In this document: positions 10,008 to 19,185 of the stretch, piece after piece | Position numbering within the stretch: position 1 is the stretch's first letter | Layout: each line of letters begins with the position of its first letter | NCBI GenBank assembly: GCA_028710565.1 | Contig: JAQTTV010000001.1 | Coordinates: 1-64,000 of the forward strand | Length of the DNA: 64,000 nucleotides | Direction of reading: 5' to 3' | Source of the DNA: Gallionella sp. | GTDB lineage: Bacteria; Pseudomonadota; Gammaproteobacteria; Burkholderiales; Gallionellaceae | Translations under genes and position numbers: made by a program | The notes under the pieces: generated by a model | What the model was told of the DNA's origin: nothing | The model's database searches: none | What the model saw: only the letters and a program-made list of their open reading frames with translations

Positions 10008-10189
10008 GGGCGGTGAAATGTGAAAGGTGAGCGGTGAAATGAGTGGGTATTCAACGGTCTGCGACGTAATGCAGGCAGCGTATTGCGCGCTACGCTTCAC
10101 TTTTCATATTTGTCCTTTCACGGCAGTGCAGCGGCCTCCAGCACCGCACGTTTCACGTTTCACCTTTAACTTTTCACGGTATTTCAACA
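10008..10189. repeat. Intergenic region with long imperfect inverted repeat
   Basis: The 182-base gap after glyS opens with repeated GTGAAA/GGTGA words (10014-10038) and closes with their complements (TTTCACGTTTCACC, 10149-10180), forming a long imperfect hairpin. It resembles a MITE-like repeat. No gene was found in it. Confidence 0.5.
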
Positions 10190-10720
10190 ATGAAACTCAT
10201 CATCCTAGACCGCGACGGTGTGATTAACCACGATTCGGCGCAATTTATCAAAAGTCCTGCGGAGTGGCAGCCGATTGCGGGGAGTTTGGAGGCGATTGCG
10301 CGGCTGAATCAGGCGGGGTATCGCGTGTTGGTGGCGACCAATCAGTCGGGCGTGGGGCGCGGACTGTTTGATATGCCGATGCTGAATGCGATACACGACA
10401 AGATGCACAAGGCTTGTGCGTTGGTCGGGGCGCGCATCGACGCGGTGTTTTTCTGTCCGCATACCAGCGAGCATCATTGTGCGTGTCGCAAACCTAAAGC
10501 GGGTATGTTGGAAGAGATTTCCAGTCGCTACAATACCAATTTGACGGGGGTGCCGATGGTTGGCGATTCTTTGCGCGATCTGCAACCCGCCGCTGCCATG
10601 GGCGCGCAACCGTATTTGGTGCTGACAGGAAAAGGCGGAAAAACCCGCGATGCAGGTGGCTTGCCAGAAGGCACTTTGGTTTTTCCTGACTTAGCGGCAG
10701 TGGTGGCGACACTGGTGTAA
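10190..10720 (+). CDS. gmhB: D-glycero-D-manno-heptose 1,7-bisphosphate 7-phosphatase
   Basis: This HAD-family phosphatase of ADP-heptose synthesis supplies inner-core LPS heptose. Motif I is DRDGVINHD (residues 7-15), motif II is the TNQSG region, and motif IV is GDSLRDLQ. The Cys/His zinc site typical of GmhB is present as CPHTSEHHCAC. The 176-residue length fits. It is placed between glyS and plsC, the usual betaproteobacterial order. Confidence 0.93.
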   Translation: MKLIILDRDGVINHDSAQFIKSPAEWQPIAGSLEAIARLNQAGYRVLVATNQSGVGRGLFDMPMLNAIHDKMHKACALVGARIDAVFFCPHTSEHHCACRKPKAGMLEEISSRYNTNLTGVPMVGDSLRDLQPAAAMGAQPYLVLTGKGGKTRDAGGLPEGTLVFPDLAAVVATLV

Positions 10721-10728
10721 TTTGTTTC

Positions 10729-10795
10729 ATCATCCCTGCGCAGGCGGGAATTTTTTTAACTCACTGGATTTCCGCTTGTGCGGGAATGATGCAAT
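10729..10795. repeat. REP-like palindromic element upstream of plsC
   Basis: CATCCCTGCGCAGGCGGGAA and, after a short spacer, its near complement TTCCGCTTGTGCGGGAATGATG form an inverted repeat that fills the gmhB-plsC gap. It leaves almost no room for a normal ribosome-binding site before the ATG at 10797. Confidence 0.65.
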
Positions 10796-10796
10796 T

Positions 10797-11504
10797 ATGC
10801 TTTTTCTTCGTTCCTTGATTTTTTTGTTATTGCAACTCGTGATCACGCCGATTTTTTCGGTGTTGGCGTTGCTGACGTTTCCTTTGCCCGCGCTGACCCG
10901 TTATCGCTTTATTTCGCTGTGGGCGAAGATGATGTTGGTGTTGCTGCGGATGGTGTGCGGCATTTCTTACCAAGTTCGCGGCTTGGAAAATATGCCGACT
11001 GAGCCAAGTATGATTTTGTGTAAGCATCAATCTGCGTGGGAAACGCTGGCACTACAGGAAGTCTTTCCCGCACAGGCGTGGGTGTTAAAGCGTGAATTAT
11101 TGTGGATCCCGTTTTTTGGCTGGGCATTGGCATTGACCAATCCGATTGCGATCAAGCGCAGTGATGGCAAAGGCGCGATCAAACAATTATTAAAACAAGG
11201 CAAAGAACGCTTGAAACAAGGCTTCCATGTCGTCATCTTCCCCGAAGGCACTCGCGTCCCGTTTGGTGAGCGTGGTAAATACAAAATTGGTGGTGCGCTA
11301 TTGGCCGCCAGTAGCGGTGCGCAGGTGATTCCCGTGGCGCATAACGCGGGAAGATTGTGGGGGCGCAAGGCTTTTGTGAAACGTCCAGGCGTGATTATCA
11401 TGAGCATAGGCGCGCCTATTCAGAGCAAAGGGCGCAAAGCAGACGAAATCAACGCGGATGTCGAAGCATGGATAGAAAACGAAATTCAGCAACTTCCACA
11501 TTAA
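10797..11504 (+). CDS. plsC: 1-acyl-sn-glycerol-3-phosphate acyltransferase
   Basis: This inner-membrane acyltransferase makes phosphatidic acid. The N-terminus has a long hydrophobic segment (about residues 1-30). The catalytic H-x4-D-type box appears as KHQSAWE, with E in place of the usual D. FPEGTRVPFG is the substrate-binding block III, and VIPVAHNAG follows. The ATG at 10797 gives 235 residues. An upstream in-frame start at 10722 would translate a REP-like repeat and is rejected. It is probably transcribed with gmhB. The HxxxxE variation is worth noting but is known in this family branch. Confidence 0.9.
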   Translation: MLFLRSLIFLLLQLVITPIFSVLALLTFPLPALTRYRFISLWAKMMLVLLRMVCGISYQVRGLENMPTEPSMILCKHQSAWETLALQEVFPAQAWVLKRELLWIPFFGWALALTNPIAIKRSDGKGAIKQLLKQGKERLKQGFHVVIFPEGTRVPFGERGKYKIGGALLAASSGAQVIPVAHNAGRLWGRKAFVKRPGVIIMSIGAPIQSKGRKADEINADVEAWIENEIQQLPH

Positions 11505-11574
11505 GCAGTGGTAGAATCCGCCGCTGTTTTACGACCAATCTGCGTTTTCAGCGCAATTTAGGAATACTAAACGA

Positions 11575-12684
11575 ATGAGAATGTTAAACCGTCTTCAGGG
11601 TGTGCTGTTGTGGGGTGCTTTATTACTAAGTGCCAGTGTTTCGGTTTATGCCGACCCCATACAGGAAGCCAATAAGTTATTTAAGCAAGGTGATTCTGCG
11701 CAAGCACTTGATAAAATTGAGCAGTTCTTGGTGGAAAAGCCTAAAAGTGCACCTGCGCAGTTTTTAAAAGGGCTGATTCTGACCGAGCAAAACAAGACGG
11801 AAGAGGCGATTAAAGTCTTTACGGCCTTGAATGAGGATTTTCCAGAGCTGCCAGAGCCTTATAACAACCTTGCTGTGCTGTATGCGGGTCAGGGGCAGTA
11901 CGAAAAAGCCAAAACCGCGCTCGAAATGGCGATACATGCCCATCCTAGTTATGTGACAGCGCATGAAAATTTAGGTGATATTTACGCCAAACTCGCCAGT
12001 CAGTCCTATGATCGCGTGTTGCAGTTGGACCACAACAATGCGGCCGCTAAAAGCAAGCTCGCGACCCTACAGGGCTTGTTCCAGGACATCCCGCGCAGTA
12101 AGCCTCATCCCGTTAAAATCAACGAAAAGCCTGTTGAAGTCGTTATTGCGAGTGCCGTCAGCCCAACAGCGGTGATACCTGTTGTTTCGTCGGCGGTGCT
12201 GCCCGCTTCAACGGTCATGGCTGCCTCTAGCGTACCTGTGGTAGCAGTTGAATCTGGTGTGCCTGCGATCGCTTCCAGCGTCGTTGCGACTGCCTCTATG
12301 AACACGCTAGATCCAGAAAAGGAAGCTCTTAAAGCGCGCAACAGCGAAGTGATGAGTAGTGTCAATGCATGGGTATCGGCTTGGGAAAATAAACAGGTCA
12401 AAAAATATGTGGCGTGCTATGCCAACGATTTTAAGCCCAGTCAAAAAGGGCTGACCCGCGCCAAATGGGCGGATCAGCGTAAAACTGACATTGAAGACTC
12501 CAATAATATTCAAATTAGCATAAGTCGCGCGGCCGTCAGTTTTAGTGATACCACTCACGCGACGGTGAAGTTCCAACAATCGCTGAAATTTGGCAAAATG
12601 CGCAAAGCCAAACTCAGTCGTAAGACTTTGACCATGGTCAAATCTGGCGGCAAGTGGCTGATTTTGGAAGAAAAAGCTAAATAA
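11575..12684 (+). CDS. Exported TPR protein with C-terminal NTF2/SnoaL-like domain
   Basis: The 369-residue protein has an N-terminal signal peptide (hydrophobic to about residue 25, cleavage near VYADP). TPR repeats follow from about 28 to 165, then a low-complexity Ala/Val/Ser linker (about 185-245), then a C-terminal domain beginning VNAWVSAWENKQVKKY. That domain matches the NTF2-like module found in L,D-transpeptidase-associated proteins. It is probably periplasmic. The family often accompanies cell-wall enzymes, and here the next gene is a cyclophilin. The exact role is not known. AGGA lies 11 bases before the ATG at 11575. Confidence 0.75.
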   Translation: MRMLNRLQGVLLWGALLLSASVSVYADPIQEANKLFKQGDSAQALDKIEQFLVEKPKSAPAQFLKGLILTEQNKTEEAIKVFTALNEDFPELPEPYNNLAVLYAGQGQYEKAKTALEMAIHAHPSYVTAHENLGDIYAKLASQSYDRVLQLDHNNAAAKSKLATLQGLFQDIPRSKPHPVKINEKPVEVVIASAVSPTAVIPVVSSAVLPASTVMAASSVPVVAVESGVPAIASSVVATASMNTLDPEKEALKARNSEVMSSVNAWVSAWENKQVKKYVACYANDFKPSQKGLTRAKWADQRKTDIEDSNNIQISISRAAVSFSDTTHATVKFQQSLKFGKMRKAKLSRKTLTMVKSGGKWLILEEKAK

Positions 12685-12689
12685 TTCTA

Positions 12690-12709
12690 GGTCGGGTTTT
12701 AACCCGACC
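12690..12709. repeat. Perfect 20-base palindrome between TPR gene and cyclophilin gene
   Basis: GGTCGGGTTTTAACCCGACC is a perfect palindrome with no T-run after it. It could act as a weak attenuator or RNA-stabilising hairpin between co-transcribed genes. It is not a convincing intrinsic terminator. Confidence 0.6.
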
Positions 12710-12735
12710 CGCCCATTTTCACAAGGACATTCATT

Positions 12736-13299
12736 ATGAAAAAACTCATCACCACCCTCTTCGCGCTGCTGCTGTGCTGCGCCATGCAATCTTCATATTC
12801 TTTAACTCAAGGCAAAAAAACCATGGTCAAATTTGAAACCAATCAAGGCTCTTTCACGATTCAACTGGACGCTGAAAAAGCCCCGATCACCGTTAAAAAC
12901 TTCCTTGACTACGTCAACGCAGGTTTTTACACCAACACCATTTTCCATCGCATCATCGACAATTTTATGATTCAAGGCGGCGGTTTTGAAGTGGGCATGA
13001 AACAAAAGCAAGGCAACGCCCCGATCAAAAACGAAGCGGCAAACGGTCTGAAAAATGACAAATACGCCGTGGCAATGGCGCGCACCAATGATCCTCATTC
13101 CGCCAGCTCGCAATTCTTTGTCAATACCCGCGACAATGATTTCTTGAACTACCCAGGCCAAGACGGTTGGGGCTATTGCGTATTCGGCAAAGTCATTGAA
13201 GGCATGGATGTCATCGACAAACTCGGCAAAGTCAAAACAGGTCGTCAAGATGTGCCGAATGAAGACATCGTGGTATTGAAGGCGGAAGTGGTTAAGTAA
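12736..13299 (+). CDS. Peptidyl-prolyl cis-trans isomerase, cyclophilin type, exported
   Basis: The cyclophilin domain is clear: [13 protein letters not shown], then [15 protein letters not shown] and the [12 protein letters not shown] end. The first 23 residues form a signal peptide ([17 protein letters not shown]), so this copy is periplasmic. An internal methionine at [11 protein letters not shown] marks where cytoplasmic PpiB proteins start, so the gene looks like a PpiB-type domain with an added export signal. In many betaproteobacteria such a gene precedes a second cyclophilin or lpxH. Here it precedes an accessory two-gene module and an lpxH stump. Confidence 0.9.
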   Translation: MKKLITTLFALLLCCAMQSSYSLTQGKKTMVKFETNQGSFTIQLDAEKAPITVKNFLDYVNAGFYTNTIFHRIIDNFMIQGGGFEVGMKQKQGNAPIKNEAANGLKNDKYAVAMARTNDPHSASSQFFVNTRDNDFLNYPGQDGWGYCVFGKVIEGMDVIDKLGKVKTGRQDVPNEDIVVLKAEVVK

Positions 13300-13318
13300 T
13301 TTAACCTAACCCCAATCT

Positions 13319-13363
13319 AACGCGCCGTGTACTGCCTTACGCAAGACACGGCGCGTTTTAATT
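13319..13363 (+). terminator. Intrinsic terminator after the cyclophilin gene
   Basis: AACGCGCCGTGT (13319-13330) pairs perfectly with ACACGGCGCGTT (13346-13357) across a 15-base loop and is followed by TTAATTT. It closes the housekeeping operon just before the accessory ATPase gene. Confidence 0.75.
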
Positions 13364-13378
13364 TAAGGAAAAGTATTC

Positions 13379-14680
13379 GTGGAACAAATTGAAATCAAAG
13401 GCTTTTTGACCATAGAACACGCTGTGTTTGAAATCAAAAAAATCAATATTCTGATTGGTGAGCAAGCGCAAGGGAAAAGCGTGATTGCGAAGTTGGTGTA
13501 TTTTTTCAAAAGCCATTTCACGGAGATTTTCGTTGAGTCTATCCGAAACTTTGAAACTGAGCAGCAAATTGAGGAAAAGTGTCTCTCCAAGTTTAGGAAA
13601 ATCTTTCCTTCCTATACTTGGGAGCAAGATGATTTTTCAATCAGTTATAAGAATAATGATTATGATTTAAGTGTTGCAAATGTAGAAATTGATGGTAGAA
13701 ATGTTTTGAGTTTCAATCTTTCTCATGCTCTAGTTGAGTTCCAGACGGCATTTTATGCTGATTACAAGCAAGCGTTGAAGGCACCAGACATGATGACGAT
13801 AGCATCGGGTGGTTTTTTTGCAGCTAGATCATCAAGAGATGTTTTTTATGATACTTGGCGAAGAAGAACAAGCTTTACGAACTTTCAAGAGGGAAGTGTC
13901 TTTATTCCCGCTGGGCGTTCATTTTTTGCGATGTTGCAGAACAATATTTTCTCTTTTTTATCGAAAGATATCGATATTGACCCTTTTATAGAAGAATTTG
14001 GTCGTCTATATGAGCGTGCAAAAAGGCTTAAACATGTGATAGGAACCGCCGAATATTACGAGTCGCCACACATTTCTATAGGTATTCAGAAAGAGATGGC
14101 ACATCTTTGCGCAGACATCACAAAGGGTATTTACGTTTCTGCGTCCAATCAAGATTGGATTGAAAACGAGGAAAGACGCATCAATTTGGCAAACTCATCC
14201 TCTGGGCAGCAAGAGTCCTTGCCCATGCTTTTGACCCTACAAGTTTTTGCTTCTTTTCAGGCAGGTGAAAGTCCAACAAGATTTTTCATCGAAGAACCTG
14301 AAGCGCATTTATTTCCCCATTCGCAAAAACAAGTCGTCAGTTTAATTGCCACGATTTACAAAGAATTGGGGCATAGCTTCTTTATCACCACTCATAGCCC
14401 TTACATCCTCACCGCGATCAATAACTTGGTCGTTGGACAAGATGCGTATGACAAGATAAAAAACAATCCCGAAAAGTTAGCGGCACTAGAAAAAGTCTTG
14501 CCCGCCAGTCAGTTGATTCGATTGGAAGATGTGTCTGCCTACACCTTGAAAAATGGCAAGTTGGAGTCCATTATTGACTGGGAAAATCGTTTGATCGGGG
14601 CGAATTTATTAGATGCGGTATCAGATGAATTTGAGCAAGCCTTTAATGTGGCGAGTGATATGCTGTATGGAGATGAATGA
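13379..14680 (+). CDS. ABC-type AAA ATPase of a two-gene accessory module
   Basis: The 433-residue protein starts at GTG 13379 with AAGGAAAAG upstream. Walker A is GEQAQGKS (residues 27-34). An ABC-like signature NSSSGQQESLPML lies near residue 280, Walker B is FFIEEPEAHLFP, and the switch histidine is in TTHSPYIL. This is the AAA_15/21, OLD-like arrangement with a helical insert between the half-sites. Such ATPases drive many phage-defence systems (PARIS, Septu, Gabija-like), where they control a nuclease partner. The coding sequence is visibly more AT-rich than its neighbours, which suggests transfer. It overlaps the next gene by four bases. Confidence 0.8.
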   Translation: MEQIEIKGFLTIEHAVFEIKKINILIGEQAQGKSVIAKLVYFFKSHFTEIFVESIRNFETEQQIEEKCLSKFRKIFPSYTWEQDDFSISYKNNDYDLSVANVEIDGRNVLSFNLSHALVEFQTAFYADYKQALKAPDMMTIASGGFFAARSSRDVFYDTWRRRTSFTNFQEGSVFIPAGRSFFAMLQNNIFSFLSKDIDIDPFIEEFGRLYERAKRLKHVIGTAEYYESPHISIGIQKEMAHLCADITKGIYVSASNQDWIENEERRINLANSSSGQQESLPMLLTLQVFASFQAGESPTRFFIEEPEAHLFPHSQKQVVSLIATIYKELGHSFFITTHSPYILTAINNLVVGQDAYDKIKNNPEKLAALEKVLPASQLIRLEDVSAYTLKNGKLESIIDWENRLIGANLLDAVSDEFEQAFNVASDMLYGDE

Positions 14681-15159
14681 TGCCCTCTTGTCGTGAGTAT
14701 TCACAAAATTCTATCATTCCAGCCCCTCCAGAAAATCAAAGAAGTTTTAGGGTAGAAAACAATAACCAGAAGTGTATATGTTTGGTGACTGTGGATGGTT
14801 GTGCCATTACGCAGGGAGTTCGTTGTGATTATCTCTATGAAATCTACGAATTACCGAAAGATGGGCAGAGGAGTCAAATGTGCCCTCCAAATTCAAAGTC
14901 TCATCCAGTAAAAATTGAAAAGGTAATTTATCTGGAGCTTAAGGGCACGGATGTTGTTCATGCTTTTGAGCAATTAGAAGCCACAATAAGATTTTATTGT
15001 CAGCAGCATAAGGATTGCAAAGAAAAAGAGGCTTACATTATCCCAAGCAACGTTCGTCCCGCGTTGACAACTAAAATTCAACAGGCAAAGACCAAATTTC
15101 TCCGAGAATTAAAAACTAAACTTACCGTTAAAAATCGGTCGCATTCTGTATCTGTGTGA
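14677..15159 (+). CDS. Small protein with possible PD-(D/E)XK nuclease core
   Basis: The 160-residue product is translationally coupled (ATGA) to the upstream ATPase. I do not recognise a named family. The strand order and residues fit a restriction-endonuclease-like core: D51 in VRCDYLYEI, then E87-x-K89 in VIYLELKG, then Q99 in HAFEQLEAT. This is the D...ExK...Q pattern of many PD-(D/E)XK nucleases. The C-terminal third is lysine-rich, which suits nucleic acid binding. It is probably the effector of an ATPase-nuclease defence pair, by inference. Base composition is AT-rich like that of its partner. Confidence 0.6.
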   Translation: MMPSCREYSQNSIIPAPPENQRSFRVENNNQKCICLVTVDGCAITQGVRCDYLYEIYELPKDGQRSQMCPPNSKSHPVKIEKVIYLELKGTDVVHAFEQLEATIRFYCQQHKDCKEKEAYIIPSNVRPALTTKIQQAKTKFLRELKTKLTVKNRSHSVSV

Positions 15160-15199
15160 GGCGATGGTGAGCTTTGTTTGCGATATAGAGTTAGGTCAG

Positions 15200-15319
15200 A
15201 TGTCCCACACCCTCTTCCTCTCCGACCTCCACCTCTCCCCGACCAGCCCGACATTACGGCGGCGTTTTGTGACGACCTTTGCGCCACATGCTTTTGATTT
15301 CTATCCCCAAGGCGTTTAG
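15200..15319 (+). pseudogene. lpxH: lpxH 5' remnant (UDP-2,3-diacylglucosamine hydrolase stump)
   Basis: An ATG at 15200 with AGG a few bases before it reads MSHTLFLSDLHLSPTSP and on to RRRFVTTF. This is the start of LpxH, including the metal-binding SDLHL motif of the calcineurin-like fold. After about 27 codons the similarity ends, and a stop at 15317-15319 closes the frame at 39 residues. The next LpxH block (ILGDLFE type) is not found in any frame before the mnmG end. The expected product is about 240 residues, so at least 85% is gone. In related genomes lpxH often follows the cyclophilin gene, so the accessory insertion probably came with this deletion. Confidence 0.75.
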
Positions 15320-15353
15320 CGTGACATCAAAACAGTCATCCCTGCAAATAGCA

Positions 15354-17240
15354 TCACGCCCCCGCCCCTTGAAATCCCCGCTTCAAATGCACCAGCAACA
15401 AGGACAGCGACGCGGGGGTTACACCTGAAATCCGTGCGGCTTGGGCGAGAGTTTCGGGTTTGTGGAGGTTGAGTTTTTGTTGCACTTCGATGGACAGGCC
15501 GCGCACTTGGCGGTAGTCCATATCGGCAGGCAAGGCTAAGTTTTCGTTTTGTTCGGCGCGTTTGATTTCGTCTAATTGGCGGTCGATGTAGCCTTGGTAT
15601 TTGGCTTTGATTTCTACTTGTTCCGCGACTTTGGGGTCGGCAACCCCTTCGCCTGCGTTGGGCAAGGTCATCAAACTTTGGTAGCTGACATCGGGGCGAC
15701 GCAGCAATTCGTACAGCGGATATTCGCGTTCGATGGCTTTGCCCAGCACGCGTTCGGCATCCTCGGTGGGCAGGGTGCGCGGGTTGACCCACGTCCTGCG
15801 CAAGCGTTCTTCCTCAAGGGCGATGGATTCGCGTTTTTGTTCAAATGCTGCCCAGCGCACATCATCAACAATACCTAAACGCCGTCCGATTTCGGTCAGG
15901 CGCAAATCGGCGTTGTCTTCGCGTAGTTGCAAGCGGTATTCGGCGCGGCTGGTAAACATGCGGTAGGGTTCGGCAACGCCTTGGGTAATCAAGTCATCGA
16001 CCAACACGCCCAAATACGCTTCGTCGCGGCGTGGACACCATGAATCTTGTCCTTTGACTTGCAGCGCGGCGTTCAATCCCGCCAACAAGCCTTGTGCGGC
16101 AGCTTCTTCGTAGCCCGTGGTGCCGTTGATTTGTCCTGCGAAAAACAGCCCTTGGATGGCTTTGGTTTCTAAAGAGCTTTTGAGTCCAATCGGGTCAAAA
16201 TAGTCATATTCAATCGCATAACCAGGTCGCAAAATATGGGCGTTTTCCAAGCCGCGTATCGAGCGTACCAAGTTCCATTGCACGTCAAACGGTAAGCTGG
16301 TGGAAATGCCATTGGGATAGACTTCGTGGGTGGTTAAGCCCTCAGGTTCTAGGAAAATCTGGTGCGAAGATTTATCGGCGAAGCGGGTGATTTTGTCTTC
16401 AATCGACGGACAATAGCGCGGGCCAACCCCTTCAATTACGCCTGTGAACAACGGCGATCTATCCAAGCCGCCACGGATGATTTCGTGGGTTTTCTCGCTG
16501 GTTTCGGTAATCCAGCACGGCAATTGGCGCGGATGTTGCGCAGCGTTGCCCATAAACGAAAACACGGGCACGGGTGTGTCGCCGTGTTGTTCCTGCATCA
16601 CGCTGTAATTGATGGTGCGCCCGTCGATGCGCGGCGGCGTGCCTGTTTTCAAGCGTCCGACGGGCAAATTCAATTCGCGCAGCCGATGCGCTAAACTGAC
16701 GGAGGGGGGATCGCCCGCGCGACCTGCGGGGTAATTGGCTTGCCCGACGTGAATTAGTCCCGACAAAAATGTGCCAGCGGTCAACACCACCGCATTGGCG
16801 CGGAAGCGCAATTTCAACTGTGTGACCACGCCCACGACGCGATCTTGTTCTACCAGCAAATCGTCCACGGCTTGTTGGAACAGCCACAAGTTGGGTTGAT
16901 TTTCTAAACGCTGACGAATCGCTGCTTTGTACAAAATCCTATCCGCTTGCGCCCGCGTGGCGCGCACGGCGTGCCCTTTGCTGGCATTTAGAATACGGAA
17001 TTGAATCCCGCCCTCGTCTGTCGCCGCCGCCATCGCCCCACCCAGCGCATCAACTTCTTTGACCAGATGCCCTTTGCCGATGCCGCCGATAGACGGATTG
17101 CACGACATTTGCCCCAAGGTTTCGATGTTATGGCTTAACAACAAGGTCTTGCAGCCCGCGCGCGCGCTCGCCAGTGCCGCCTCTGTGCCCGCGTGACCGC
17201 CACCGACGACAATCACATCAAAAATATCAGGAAAATTCAT
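15354..17240 (-). CDS. mnmG: tRNA uridine 5-carboxymethylaminomethyl modification enzyme MnmG
   Basis: This FAD-dependent protein works with MnmE to build the 5-carboxymethylaminomethyl group on wobble U34. The dinucleotide-binding motif [21 protein letters not shown] opens the protein. Other blocks are [14 protein letters not shown], the GTFL segment, [10 protein letters not shown] and the C-terminal helical domain. The ATG at 17240 gives 628 residues, as usual. The open frame goes 12 codons further to a TTG without family support. The gene faces the lpxH remnant, with only 34 bases between the two ends. Confidence 0.95.
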   Translation of the reverse strand: MNFPDIFDVIVVGGGHAGTEAALASARAGCKTLLLSHNIETLGQMSCNPSIGGIGKGHLVKEVDALGGAMAAATDEGGIQFRILNASKGHAVRATRAQADRILYKAAIRQRLENQPNLWLFQQAVDDLLVEQDRVVGVVTQLKLRFRANAVVLTAGTFLSGLIHVGQANYPAGRAGDPPSVSLAHRLRELNLPVGRLKTGTPPRIDGRTINYSVMQEQHGDTPVPVFSFMGNAAQHPRQLPCWITETSEKTHEIIRGGLDRSPLFTGVIEGVGPRYCPSIEDKITRFADKSSHQIFLEPEGLTTHEVYPNGISTSLPFDVQWNLVRSIRGLENAHILRPGYAIEYDYFDPIGLKSSLETKAIQGLFFAGQINGTTGYEEAAAQGLLAGLNAALQVKGQDSWCPRRDEAYLGVLVDDLITQGVAEPYRMFTSRAEYRLQLREDNADLRLTEIGRRLGIVDDVRWAAFEQKRESIALEEERLRRTWVNPRTLPTEDAERVLGKAIEREYPLYELLRRPDVSYQSLMTLPNAGEGVADPKVAEQVEIKAKYQGYIDRQLDEIKRAEQNENLALPADMDYRQVRGLSIEVQQKLNLHKPETLAQAARISGVTPASLSLLLVHLKRGFQGAGA

Positions 17241-17386
17241 CGCAATCGTGCTTAAAAAAGAGCGCGCATCATACAACAGCTACCCTCAACTTTGAATTTT
17301 TAGCCTCATTGTCTCGCGAAATTTTTATGCAATCTCGCTGACAGCACGTCAACTGCGAAAGCGGGTTTTATCGTTTACAATACGGT

Positions 17387-17950
17387 ATGCACAACGAACT
17401 CTCTTCCCCACGAAAACTCCAGTCAGGCAATCTGATCCTTATCGGCATGATGGGGTCGGGTAAAACCACGATGGGACGCGCCCTCGCCAAGCATTTAGGC
17501 AAAACCTTCGTCGATACCGACGAAGAAATTCAATGTCGCACGGGGGTCACCATTCCGCATATCTTTGATGTAGAAGGCGAAGCTGGTTTTCGTGTGCGGG
17601 AAGCGCAAGTGATTGCCGATCTGGTGACGCGTGACAATTTGTTGCTGGCAACAGGTGGCGGCGCGATACTGACCGAGCAAACCCGAATTGTTTTACCCGA
17701 AAATGGTGTGGTGATTTATCTACGCGCACAAGTCCATGATTTGTGGCTGCGCACCCGCAATGACAAAAACAGACCCTTGTTGCAAACAGGCAATGCACAC
17801 GCCAAACTCAGCCAGTTATTTGAGCAACGTGACCCTATTTATCAACAAGTCGCCGATTTAATCGTGCCTAGCGGCAAGCAAAGCGTGCATAGCATGATGC
17901 TGTCCTTGGTGGTCGAAATCGACAAATTCAAACATAAATACGAAGCATAA
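17387..17950 (+). CDS. aroK: Shikimate kinase
   Basis: This enzyme phosphorylates shikimate with ATP in aromatic amino acid synthesis. Walker [10 protein letters not shown] comes near residue 20, followed by the shikimate-binding DTDEEIQ, the GFRVRE motif and GGGAI. The LID arginine region is RNDKNRPLL. The 187-residue length is typical. aroB follows 35 bases downstream, the usual operon. Confidence 0.95.
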   Translation: MHNELSSPRKLQSGNLILIGMMGSGKTTMGRALAKHLGKTFVDTDEEIQCRTGVTIPHIFDVEGEAGFRVREAQVIADLVTRDNLLLATGGGAILTEQTRIVLPENGVVIYLRAQVHDLWLRTRNDKNRPLLQTGNAHAKLSQLFEQRDPIYQQVADLIVPSGKQSVHSMMLSLVVEIDKFKHKYEA

Positions 17951-17985
17951 CCGCGCAAATCGCGACCGCCTCGTTAGGTATTTTT

Positions 17986-19080
17986 ATGAAAAGCATTATG
18001 CAAACACTTACCGTTGGTTTAGGGGATAGAAGTTATCCGATTCATATTGGCAGCGGGCTGTTGCCACAAGCTGAGCTACTAAAACCGCACATTCCACGCA
18101 AGCGCGTGGCGATCGTCACCAACACCACCGTTGCGCCGCTGTATTTAGCGCAGTTGCAGCAAACGCTGGAGTCCATCGGGGTGACGAGTATTTCGGTGAT
18201 TCTGCCTGACGGCGAGGTGTATAAAACCAGCGACACGCTGAATTTGATTTACGACGCGCTGTTGCAAAACCGTTGCGAACGCAGCACGCCGTTGATTGCC
18301 TTGGGCGGCGGGGTGATAGGTGATATGACGGGCTATGCGGCGGCGACTTATTTGCGCGGGGTGCCGTTTATCCAAATACCCACCACGCTGTTGTCGCAAG
18401 TCGATTCCTCCGTCGGCGGCAAAACGGGCATCAATCACCCGCTGGGCAAAAACATGATCGGCGCGTTTTACCAGCCCCGCGTGGTACTGGCGGACACGGA
18501 TACGCTGAACACTTTGCCCGATAACGAGTTGGCGGCAGGGATGGCAGAGGTCATCAAATACGGCTTAATTCGCGATTTGCCGTTTTTGGAATGGCTAGAA
18601 CATAATATGGATGCGCTGTTAGCTCGCAATACCACGGCGTTGCAATACGCCATTGCCCGTAGCTGCCAAAACAAAGCCGATGTGGTTGCCGCAGATGAAC
18701 GTGAAACGGGCGAACGCGCGCTGTTGAATTTGGGTCACACCTTTGGTCATGCCATTGAATCGGGCATGGGCTACGGCAACTGGTTGCACGGTGAAGCAGT
18801 GGCAGCGGGCACGGTGATGGCGGCGGATTTGTCACGGCGGTTGGGTTGGATAACTGATGCCGATGTTGCCCGCGTGCGCGAGGTGTTAGTCCGCGCTCAC
18901 TTGCCTGTTATCTCGCCAGATTTGGGCGTGGAAAAGTATATGGGCTATATGGGACTGGATAAAAAAGTCGAAGCAGGCAAGATACGCTTTGTGCTGCTGC
19001 AAAGCATCGGACGCGCCGTGGTATATGGTGATGCGCCAGCGGCATTGTTGGAAGCGACCCTAAAAGCGTGTGTTGAGTAG
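17986..19080 (+). CDS. aroB: 3-dehydroquinate synthase
   Basis: This NAD- and zinc-dependent enzyme closes the ring of DAHP to give 3-dehydroquinate. Visible blocks are [28 protein letters not shown], the [19 protein letters not shown] loop and [11 protein letters not shown] with its zinc-binding histidines. The ATG at 17986 (364 residues) has AGG nine bases upstream. A second ATG at 17998 is possible. It is the middle gene of aroK-aroB-dgt. Confidence 0.95.
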   Translation: MKSIMQTLTVGLGDRSYPIHIGSGLLPQAELLKPHIPRKRVAIVTNTTVAPLYLAQLQQTLESIGVTSISVILPDGEVYKTSDTLNLIYDALLQNRCERSTPLIALGGGVIGDMTGYAAATYLRGVPFIQIPTTLLSQVDSSVGGKTGINHPLGKNMIGAFYQPRVVLADTDTLNTLPDNELAAGMAEVIKYGLIRDLPFLEWLEHNMDALLARNTTALQYAIARSCQNKADVVAADERETGERALLNLGHTFGHAIESGMGYGNWLHGEAVAAGTVMAADLSRRLGWITDADVARVREVLVRAHLPVISPDLGVEKYMGYMGLDKKVEAGKIRFVLLQSIGRAVVYGDAPAALLEATLKACVE

Positions 19081-19085
19081 CAAAA

Positions 19086-19167
19086 AACCTCACCCAAACC
19101 TATCTCCCGACGGGAGAGTGACTTTGCTCCCTTCCACCTTTGGGGGAAGGGCTGGGGATGAGGGTGA
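19086..19167. repeat. REP-like repeat between aroB and dgt
   Basis: The block opens CCTCACCCAAACC and ends GGGGATGAGGGTG. Inside are two hairpins, TCTCCCGACGGGAGA and CCCTTCCACC/GGGGGAAGGG. It belongs to the same G/C-rich REP family as 7650-7749 and 27069-27165. Confidence 0.65.
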
Positions 19168-19185
19168 TTCTCGGAGGAAATTGAA

